Shown: positions 55,512 through 64,000 of the stretch, piece by piece
Position numbering within the stretch: position 1 is the stretch's first letter
Layout of the letters: the number at the start of each line of letters is the position of its first letter
Source: Lunularia cruciata
Taxonomy: Eukaryota; Streptophyta; Marchantiopsida; Lunulariales; Lunulariaceae
Direction of reading: 5' to 3'
Length of the DNA: 64,000 nt
Assembly (NCBI GenBank): GCA_948567375.1
Contig: OX419760.1
Coordinates: 12,648,001 to 12,712,000 of the forward strand
The notes under the pieces: model-generated
What the model saw: only the letters and a program-made list of their open reading frames with translations
The model's database searches: none
Told to the model about the DNA's origin: nothing
Program-made: the position numbers and the translations under genes

Positions 55512-58076
55512 CTAATCCGATCTGATGTCTACTTCTTCCTCAACTTTCAAACCCAATCCCAAAGTAACTCCATTCACTACTACTCTATCCTCGGGTTTCA
55601 CAACTACTAATTCCTCTACCAATTCTAACAGTTCTTTTTCTTGATCTAAAATTCCACTAATGGGTAATCTATCTAACTCTTGATCTCCCAACCCACTCTT
55701 CTCTAATGTCTCCAATGGTAACTCCAAAGACATCTGCACTCCTATGTTATCTACTTCGGGTTTTGCTCTGACATCCTTTTGAAGTTTATCTATCTCTAAT
55801 TTTACTAAGTCTAATCTGATTGTGATATTGTCTTCTACCTCCAATATCTTTCTATCTACACGAGTTCTTAGACTAATGAGTAAGGCATTCAAGTCTTTGT
55901 CCTTTGCATTTTTGCTCCTCGTCTCTTGCACCTTGTGCTGTCTTGTTTCTTCAATGCACACGCTAGCCTCTGTACTTAGCATCACATTCATCTTGATCAT
56001 GATCTCCTTTAATGGCTCCAATCTCATTTTCCTCTCCCGTTCTTGATCTGCAAGCCAATCTTCTCTGTACATTGCCAATTCCGCTTCAAATTCGGCTTTC
56101 ACAACTTCCTTCTCCTTCTCTTTCTACACAATCTTTTCCTCCTGATTGCAAAGTAACTCTCTCAACCTTTCTTCCTCACTATATCTCACTATCAACTCTC
56201 GTTGCCACAATTGCTTCTTCTCCTCTACACTCTCCATCACCCTATTGAGCTCTTGCTCTTTCTTTACTACTCTTGCCATAACATGGATAATTTCTAATCT
56301 TGAATCAGCAAACTGCTGCTTCAAGATTTCATACTCAACTACCTGTCTTTCCCTTGCTATGACATTCTACTCTCTTAGTTCCTCTCTATTCCTTGCTTCT
56401 CTCCTCAAGTTCTCAACCACTTGATTTTTTACTATTGCATCTACTCGTAGTACTTCCCTTTCCTCCTCACCTCAGATTATACTCTTCTTTAATTCCGAGT
56501 TCTCTTCTTCTAATCTCGCTAACACCTGCAACACAATCTTCACCTCTAGACACTTTGACTCCATCGCCTACTTCCTGTGCTCAAACTTTACTAACAACGG
56601 GCACACAACCTCCCACAGGTACTCTACTCCTTCACTTGGAGTTACCTTGACTTGCGGACTGATACCCTTCTTCACCTCTTCTTCACTTGACACTTGCCTT
56701 CTAAGCCGTAGTCGCCTTATAGGAATGGATTCTTTGCTCCCTGAACTTCCATCCTCCTCTTCTCTTACCTTACTTGGCCCCACTCCACACTTTGCCTTTT
56801 GTTTGGAACAAACTCCTCTTTGAATGGTAACTCTCTTCTCTTCTTGCTCTTGCACTTTATCTTCCAATTTTGAGTTACTTCTCTCCTCTATCTCTATCTA
56901 GGCTTCCTCTTCCTTGGGTACCGATGGAGAGGAGATGACATTGGTATCACTACTCGTGTCTCCACTCTACAGTGTGAACTCAGGTTCTTCCTCTCTTTTT
57001 GAGCCATCGGACTTGCACTCGGCTTTGCCTTCCAATTCTTCTTCTAATGACGTAATTACTACTATTCCTTTCCTTGGGTTTACCCATCTTGCCTTCCGAG
57101 GTCTTTCTTTCTTGACTTCTTCTTCTTCTCCTTGTTGACTCCTCTTCTTCAACTTTGGAGTACTCACTTCCAACTACACATTCTTCCACATTTGTGCGTA
57201 GTACTCATCATTGCTCCTGATCTGAAGAATGTATTGCTGCTCCTCCGCGTTGACATCTCTTCTTAAGTTGGGATGGAAATGCAACACCATCCTATTGTAC
57301 TCTGCCGCATCAAGCAAGTTCAGCCCCAAATAGAAATGGGCTGCAAATGGCACAATGTAATATGGAGGTGACTTATCCCGCAAATTCCACACCATTTGTC
57401 TTGTCCTCCCATAAAGACACTTTGCCCAATTTATTGGCTCTCCTGCAAACATCTTATGGAAGAACACTACTTGGTGCTTCATCACATAAGTCGTTCTCTC
57501 CGGCTTCAAGATCACCATGAGAGCACTCACAATCCCTCTCTTGATAGGATCCTTGTAACCATTCTTTGTGCACTTCAAAGAGAAGGCATCTCTCACTTCT
57601 TGGGTTTCTTTGGCTACTTCCCCCTTCTCCAAGAACATGGCACCATGCTCCACGCTTGCTTCTCTTTCGAGTACTAACCTCCAATCCGACTCTATCCAAC
57701 AAGCCGGATTACCTCTCTTCCCTTCTTCCTCAGGGCCATCAAGACACTTACTCTCCATGATCTCAGTCATGAACCCTAGAAAGCTAACATTCCAATTCCA
57801 TGCCTAGAATGTGATCCAAAGCCTGCTCAAGACTTCAATTCTTGTGATCACATCTAACCTCCAAATCGCATGATTTCTCACTACAAATTTAGAATTCTTC
57901 TTCCCTCCTCCCATCTTTCTCTCTTCCACTCTAGGTTGGGGACTATTCTTCCTACTGATTCCCGGATTAACTCTCTCAATTTCTTCTCGACACAATAGTG
58001 CATCTTTGACTCTACTTCCCTTCCCCCAATCTCCTACAGGACAACTTTTTAACAGCAATGGAAAATTGCTTGTCAT
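55512..58076 (-). pseudogene. Extra 855-codon ORF of element D (globular plus coiled coil)
   Basis: One uninterrupted frame from ATG 58076 (MTSNFPLLLK) to TGA 55512, with no indel and eight premature stops: TAG at 57804, 57174, 56967, 56898, 56568, 56367 and 56124, and TGA at 56472 (lowest plus-strand coordinate of each). The N-terminal ~300 codons are globular (VITRIEVLSRLW, EPINWAKCLYGRTRQMVW, YYIVPFAAHFYLGLNLLDAA). A charged linker and a long heptad-rich coiled coil follow (IVRYSEEERLRELL, LDLVKLEIDKLQKDV). It lies about 0.5 kb downstream of integrase in the same orientation, where Athila-type elements carry an env-like ORF. I see no signal peptide or membrane segment. It may be a structural or host-derived protein. 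Confidence 0.65.
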
Positions 58077-58586
58077 TGCTTTGTCTTTAGACCAATTTTT
58101 ATAGAGTTGTGCCTTCTTCGTCTTTCTTCAATGCAAGTTTCTACCAAGAAATCACACCTCCTGCATGCTCTTGTCACTGTCAAGTGTCCTTCATGCATAT
58201 GACCGTCATTTTTGAACGGTCCCTTCTTGAATGTCTTGCCCAAAGGAAAGTTGTTACATTGTCCTCACCTCGAGTTGAGCACCTTCAATACAAAGACTCC
58301 TTACTTTGGGTTGTATGCTGACACGGCAATTTTGAGTACCTCGCCTTATGACCCAAAGCTACTTTACCTTTGGGTTCATCCCGAGGACACTTTTCTTTGC
58401 TTTCTTTGGCCATACAAGTGCAATTCGACTTCTCTATACACTTCTTCTTCCAAATTTTGAAAAAAACAAAAAATGTGGGTACCACATACCCCCTCCCTCA
58501 AATGTGAGCATCCCCGCAAACATAGACTTCGGGTGTCTTAGAGACTTCCAAGTCTATGGTCCAATATCTCCAAACTCTCCACCCAT

Positions 58587-61408
58587 TTACTTGAGTGCAA
58601 AAGGATTTCCTTCAAGGTCTGCAAGTTGAATGGACCCAATTTCATAAAGATGAAGAACTTGATAAGGCCCGATCCATCTCAAATGCAGCTTGCCTGGAAA
58701 AATTATTTGGCAATTGTCGTATAACAAAACCAAATCTCTTTCATGCACAATCACAGGCTTGATATGCTTATTGTGCCTGACTTTCCTTTGCTCTTGTACT
58801 TCTTTTGTGGTTTGTATTGCATTGTCTCTTTTCTCTTCTAACCACATTAGTTTATGGATCCAAAGATCATGGCTTTCTTCCTCCAACAATCATTTTTTGC
58901 AAAGAATCAGATATGTCGGTACTTCAAATTCAACTGGTAGTATGGGATGCAAGCCGTTTGTCAAGAAGTATGGAGTTTGTTTGGTTGTGATCTTTTCTGT
59001 CATTTGATATGCCCACAACGCGGCTGGTAATTTTGTATCCCAATCATATGCATAATTGACAATGACCTTATTCAACATTTTGCAAAGTAACCCATTTGCC
59101 TTTTTTGTTAAGCCATTTGCTTTTGGGTTATAAGGAGTCATCTTCCAATGTTTAATCTGGAAGTACTTTGTTAACGCCTCCATCACAAAGTTCAAAAAAT
59201 GTGTCCTTTTGTCACTAACCAATTTTAGAGGACACCCATATTGGGAGATGATGTTTTAAAAGAAAAATTCCGCCACGGTCTCGGCATCATCTCTGCAAGT
59301 TGCTTCAGCTTTGACCATCTTGGTAGCATAGTTAGTGCAAACCAAAATGTATCTCTTCTTTGTGACTCGAGTCACTTGTTGAATGGGACCCACAAAATCA
59401 ATTCCCCATTTCTCAAATGGGGCCAAGGATAAAATTGGTCTCAAACGCCATTGAGAAGTAGCCATCGGCTTCCCCATTCTCTGATAAGCATCACAGCTTC
59501 AAATATGGGCATGCGTGTCTTTGTACATCGTAGGCCACCAGTACCCCAAGGAAAGAATCTTCTTTACAGTATTCTTCAAAGCATAGTGTCCTCCTAATGC
59601 TTTGGAATGTAAAGACTTGATAACGCTTCCGGCATTGTATGACTCCAAGCATCGCCAAAGTACTTTGTCTTCGCCCATCTTGAATAAAATGTTGTGTTTT
59701 AGCTGATAAAGCCTCATTTTCCTGAGAAAGACTACACTCTCCTTTGGGTCCAGCCCTTCATGACAATGGAGAGTATGCAGATAATGATATTTGGCTGCAT
59801 ACCTTGTACTTTGCATTGCTATTAATTGATATAACTCTTCATTAGGGAACCGATCATCAATTTCCCATTTCTGGTCTTGAGTTTCTAACCTGGACAGGAA
59901 GTCCTCATTCAAATGTGAAGCTCCATTCCTTACTTGTACAGTATATGTGAATTCTTGTAACAACAAGATCCATCTTGCAATTTGCCTGGACAAATCTGCC
60001 TTCTTGACCAAATGTTGCAATGCGTAATGGTCAACATAGAAGACAAACTCGTATCCCAACAGGTAGTGGTGAAATTTCTTGCAGGCATATACCATTCCGG
60101 GTACTTCTCTTTCAATCATTGAATAGTTCTTTTTGGAAACTAAAAGTTGTCGGTTGGCATAATACATCGAGTAATCCTTCTTCTTCTCGTCCTTCTGACT
60201 TAAGACAACTCCAATTTCCATGGACAAAGTGTCCACATATACATGAAAAGGGATGTCCCAATTCGAGGCCCTCATGACTGGTGCTTTAACCAGTTTCTTC
60301 TTCAATACCTGGAATGCCTTTTTTTGATCTACTTCCCATAGGTAGTCTTCGGATTTTCTTTAGAAGCTTTGTAAGGGGTGCAGCAAGCACCACATAGTTT
60401 GAAATGAAGCGTCTATAGTATCCGACATGTCCCAAGAAGGCTCTCAGCTCTCAAATAGCTTTGGGGATTCCAAAGCTAAGATTACTTTGACCTTCTCGAC
60501 ATCGACTTCAATACCTTAGCTTGACACCCGATGCCCCAAAAGAATTCCTTCCTTCATGGCAAAGAAGCATTTCTCAAGGTGTTATGAAAAACTGGCAAAA
60601 CGACACCTTTCAAAAGTTTGGCAAAGGTAATCCAAATGTACATCTCTTTGCCCAAACACACAAAAATGATCAATGAAAACTTCCACAAATTTGCGCATGA
60701 AATCCTTGAAGATTGAATTCATCATCCGCTGGAAAGTAGCAAGAGCATTACACAACCCAAAGGGCATTTGATTGCCTTTTGGGTTGTGTAAGCAAAAGTG
60801 CCCCAATCGGTCGTGAATGTGGTTTTATCCTTGTCCTCTTCTTGGATGGACATTTGATTGTATCTTGAAAATCCATCGAGAAAACTATAACAAAGGTGAC
60901 CAACTACTTGGTCCAAAATTGTATCAATAAAAGGCAAGGGATGATGATCCTTCCTTGTGACTGCATTCAACTTGTAGAAGTCTTGGCACACTCGGATCTT
61001 CCCCGTTTTCTTCTTTGGGACAATGACAATGGGGAAGACCCACTCACTTCTTAAGATGGGAAAGATTATTCTAGCCCCTAAGTACTTGTCAATTTTGTCT
61101 TTCACCAAGAGGGAGTACTTTGGGTTCAAACGGTATTGTCTCTGCCAAACTGAAATTGCACTTTCAACCAGATCAATTTGGTGTTCTCCAAATTCTTGTG
61201 GAATACTTGGTATTTGATCAATAGACCAGGAAAATACATCTTGGAATTCTATAAACAAGGCAGTGTATCCTAACAACTCCTCCGAAGTGACTATCTTCAA
61301 AATTTTCAAAATTTTCCCTTCAATCAAGACAACATCTTGACAGTAATTGAGGTTGATCACTCCTTTAATGTGGCTTGCTCCACTTAATTTGAGGCGAGCT
61401 GCCATCAA
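58587..61408 (-). pseudogene. pol: Element D pol: RT, RNase H, integrase
   Basis: RT: VFPIVIVPKKKTGKIRVCQD (near 60995-61054) and YSFLDGFSRYNQMSIQEEDK. The catalytic box reads FIDHFCVFG, with one Asp replaced by His. A frame change lies near 60790. RNase H: VYVDTLSMEIGVVLSQKDEK and YVDHYALQHLV (60305-59900). Integrase: GHYALKN...SCDAYQ zinc region where the last Cys is Tyr, core IDFVGPI, LVSDKRTHF, and YNPKANGLTKKANG where the catalytic Glu is Lys. In-frame stops are TGA near 59480, TAA near 59240 and TGA near 58890. The C-terminal region (LLYDNCQIIFPGKLHLRWIG) is the GPF/Y-like module, and no chromodomain follows. It is inactive. Confidence 0.85.
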
Positions 61409-61785
61409 ACCTCATTCCTCTAAGTCAGGTTCACCCAAGGCAAGGTCATATGGATCTTCATCTTCAACATCCACCTCGTAGCATTCCAAGTAATTGACTG
61501 GGACTTTGTTTGAGGATTTGTCTGAGGACAAAGACGATGAGTCTTTGGATTCATCCTCATCTTCTGACAAACTAGTTTCCCCGAGATGAGGAACCTTTGT
61601 CCAACTCACAGTCACCATCTTCTGGTCTTTGGACAAAATGTCCTTGAACCGTAGCTTCTACTGGTGCCAATCCACCACAACTTGGGCACTATACAACCAG
61701 GGTCTTCCGATCAACAGAGGGTAGCCAATTTTGGTCATTGGTCGCAACACAATGTAGTTCAATTTGAAGGGCACTCCTCCAATGA

Positions 61786-62135
61786 TCATGGTAATATTTG
61801 ACAGCATGCCCAAGGATTGTCTCCTGGTTTGGTCTGCAAATTTGAATACTCCGGTGTTGGTTCAAACGTATGATACCCTAGTCGATTTGCAGTATCCTTG
61901 GTCATGACATTCACAAGCGATCCCAAATCAATGGGTATGGATGTGATCGTGCACCCGACAATCTTTGCATCAACCTTGAGAGATCCCAGATCATCTTGTC
62001 CAATATGGTATATGGCGGATGGTCTTTTTTGGACATCAACCTTACTTTCTTGAGGGCCGAATTCAGCTGCCTCTTGTACATTCTGTTGTCTTCCCACAAT
62101 TGCTTAAATGTGATGTTTGCATTTGTGGTTGCCAA
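61786..62135 (-). pseudogene. Element D aspartic protease region
   Basis: Contains IPIDLGSLVNVMTKDTANRL, the (I/L)DxGS protease active-site region found in Athila/Tat-type elements, near 61880-61945. The frame shifts relative to the upstream block (61911-62135). The interval 61412-61636 encodes an acidic linker (EDEDESKDSSSLSSD) toward RT. Confidence 0.65.
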
Positions 62136-62326
62136 ATCTGCTACAATATTGTATTGGGTACTCCTTCCAATTTCACCATCTTTGCCTTTAGCTTCGGGTT
62201 CAAAGTCTCTCCATGTTCAAATTTGACTTTGGGACGCTTCAGAATGGTGATAGGATTGCTAGTGGTCTTGACCCGAGGTTCTTCAGGTTGGCCCACCTTG
62301 GCTTGGATTAGACCCTTCACTTTGGA

Positions 62327-64000
62327 TCAGATGTCTGCCAGAAAAACTGGAGGCTTCGTCTTTGTCTCCTCTTCCAAACTCATTTCCCGAGTCCTGAGTA
62401 TTGCTTCCTTGAGTTCTTTCTGCAAGGCTTTAGCTTTGGCTTTAGCGAGGATCTTTTCCTCCTTGGCAGCAAGGATTGCTTTTGGGCACAATCTCTCTGC
62501 CTTTTTGGAAGACAATGAGGTCGTACTCAATTCTTTGGGATCACGCTTCTTCTTACTTGTGCGTGTCTCAACTTTCAAAATTTCAAGGTCTGGCCATTCT
62601 CCTTCCAAGGCCGGACTCCCTTCTTGAAGCCTTTCCTCCTCAAGTGTTATAAAATTTATATTCATATCACCCTTTGCTTGAAGCGCTGCACGCTCAGCTA
62701 GGGTTTGTACATACTTTACAAGCAGCTTTGGGTTCTTTGGGTGAGGGCATTGGTTGCTTGTATGACCCAATCCTTTGCAATTTCCACACAAGGGAACGTA
62801 CCAAATTTGCCTTCTTGGCTCTAGACAGTTTGGAGACCAATGTCCCATCGAGCCACAATTATAACATGCCCCGGGTGTCACATTTTGAGGTCAATTTTTG
62901 TTGCTCATTGGTGGTCTTTGTGGAGGAGCATTGAGGTTATACTCCTTTGGTCCGTACCTCGGACCTTGATACGATGTGCTCGCTTGAGGCTGTACCTCTT
63001 GAGTTTGGTACATCGCCTCTTCTTCCTCTTCTTGGTTCCATCCCGGAACCCAATCAATCTGCTACACCAGGAATGCATTGCGAGTATTGCATTCCGTGTT
63101 TGCATGGCCTAACTTGCCACATGTGGTGCACCATACAATGGATCTGCCAAATGATGGGGGCTTCCTTTGGTCCTTTGCCCCAATCATCTGGATCTTAAAA
63201 TCCAAAAACTCCTTGATGAGGGCGTCCAACTTAGTATCAGCCTTATGTGCAATCTTCACTGGGGGACTCACTGGTTTCTTACCCCCACATCTTTCTACTC
63301 GTCTTGGCTTTGATTCTTCTTTGGATTCCAAAGAAGAGCTTGAAGACATGGAGGATTCCTCCAAAGAAGGGGATGTACTACGAGAAGCTCTCCTTCTGGG
63401 CTTCTTGCCTTTCTTCTCTTGGTTTCTTTGATTTCCGGCAGAGTGAGAGTGAGCCGCCTCATAGTGGGCGACATGTTTGAGTACTTTTTCAAGGGAAGTT
63501 ACATTCCTCTCCCTTGCAAAGATCCAAATCTCTAGTGAAAGTCCTCCCAAGAACCCGGCGATGGCTTGGGCATTGGAGTAACCCACCACACCCGATTGCT
63601 TTGGAACTTGGTTCAAGAGCACCATGAACCACTCAGATCAACTTCTCCTTCTTGCCTCTGTCCAAATCATTGAGTGCCGCAAAGACACTTGTGTCGTAAT
63701 CAACTTCACGGAATCGTTCCAAGAAATTGTTTCTCAAGTCTGCCCAATCTGCCAGAACAAACCCCTTCTGGGTTACATGAGTGTATCAACTCTGAGCTTT
63801 CTTTTGGAGCAGACTTGGGAAAATGCATAGTCAATCCACCAAGTCATGCTCCTTGTTAGCAAAGGAGATGACTTCAAATTCTTCAATGAATTCATTGGGG
63901 TCTTCATCTTGTTCTATCCCCTTGTACTTTTGATAGGCGTGTTGGGTGACAAGCAACAAAATCATTGTTTGACTTGATGGGATTGGCTGGGGTAAGTTTG
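62327..64000 (-). pseudogene. gag: Element D gag, N-terminus beyond window
   Basis: Minus-strand gag domain with DPNEFIEEFEVISFANKEHD and LADWADLRNNFLERFREVD (63745-63955). A Ser/Arg-rich linker follows (RRRASRSTSPSLEESS). There are three CCHC knuckles: CTTCGKLGHANTEC (near 63100), CYNCGSMGHWSPNC (near 62845) and CGNCKGLGHTSNQC (near 62765). A Lys/Ala-rich coiled tail ends at 62327. In-frame stops include TAG 63062 and TGA near 62895. Three knuckles are more than the one or two usual in plant gypsy gag. The start lies beyond 64000. Confidence 0.78.

Larger units (their letters stand above)
54721..64000 (-). mobile_element. Non-chromodomain Ty3/gypsy element D, right side beyond window
   Basis: Minus-strand order from the window edge: gag with three zinc knuckles, protease, RT, RNase H, integrase, an extra ORF and a presumed 3' LTR. 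Integrase ends without a chromodomain and a long extra ORF follows it. This is the layout of Athila/Tat-like lineages, so I infer that group. At least 9.3 kb is present and the 5' LTR lies beyond 64000. Catalytic residues of RT and integrase are mutated and many stops are present. Confidence 0.82.

Noticed and set aside
55512..58076. TAG reassigned to an amino acid, or systematic readthrough, in the element D extra ORF
   Set aside because: Seven TAG in one frame is striking, but TAG and TGA stops also interrupt unrelated decayed elements here. The intact dioxygenase ends in TAG. C-to-T decay explains all of these more simply.
55512..58076. Extra ORF of element D as an envelope protein
   Set aside because: The position fits, but I see no signal peptide, transmembrane segment or cysteine-rich ectodomain. 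The sequence is charged and coiled-coil.
1..64000. CRISPR arrays, rRNA, tRNA or bacterial operons
   Set aside because: None seen. The only tRNA-like matches are the 12-base primer-binding sites of retrotransposons. Splice sites and TE content indicate a plant nuclear genome.

Overview
The window looks like repeat-rich nuclear DNA of a land plant. It has chromodomain Ty3/gypsy retrotransposons primed by initiator-Met tRNA (TGGTATCAGAGC), a PIF/Harbinger DNA transposon with GT-AG introns, AT-rich background and very low gene density. The species cannot be fixed from sequence alone. The single convincing host gene is an uninterrupted phytanoyl-CoA dioxygenase-like ORF (36337-37161). Almost everything else is transposable-element sequence at different stages of decay.

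Layout. 1-8.4 kb: AT-rich sequence with a short direct repeat, one LTR-like repeat (family E), an inactivated SANT/trihelix-like TE protein on the minus strand, a 175-bp coding duplication and a minus-strand coding remnant. 8.4-15.7 kb: a badly decayed gypsy element (B) whose reading frame ends in the first half of a PHD finger. Two solo LTRs sit inside it, one of family C and one of family A. 15.7-21.3 kb: a young chromovirus (A) with 423-bp LTRs that differ at one base. 21.3-25.1 kb: a reverse-transcriptase fragment and an internally deleted C-family element on the minus strand. 25.8-35.0 kb: a 9.1-kb PIF/Harbinger element with 18-bp terminal inverted repeats, a SANT-like ORF1 (+), a two-exon transposase (-) and, between them, an unrelated three-exon coiled-coil gene associated with GC-rich repeat arrays. 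35-42.5 kb: a hairpin, the dioxygenase gene and a degenerate ~180-bp tandem repeat split by a solo C LTR. 42.6-49.2 kb: a complete but mutated C-family chromovirus. 49.2-54.7 kb: a second RT fragment, a second E LTR, a third SANT-like copy and a C LTR fragment. 54.7-64.0 kb: a non-chromodomain gypsy element (D) on the minus strand, running off the window, with a long extra ORF downstream of integrase.

Main points of interest. (1) Elements A and C share a gag-pol junction with pol in the -1 frame. In A there is a slippery heptamer GGGAAAC, a short spacer, a 10-bp stem and a possible 7-bp pseudoknot stem. In C the stem is kept at the same spacing with compensatory base changes. This is a strong candidate for programmed -1 frameshifting. 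(2) The A LTR carries eight GAAGCTTC palindromes, arranged in part as perfect heat-shock elements, just upstream of its TATA box. This suggests a heat-responsive retrotransposon. (3) Element D carries an 855-codon extra ORF with eight in-frame stops and no frameshift. Seven of the stops are TAG. (4) Across the window, premature stops are almost all TGA or TAG and rarely TAA, as expected from C-to-T decay at methylated CG and CHG sites.
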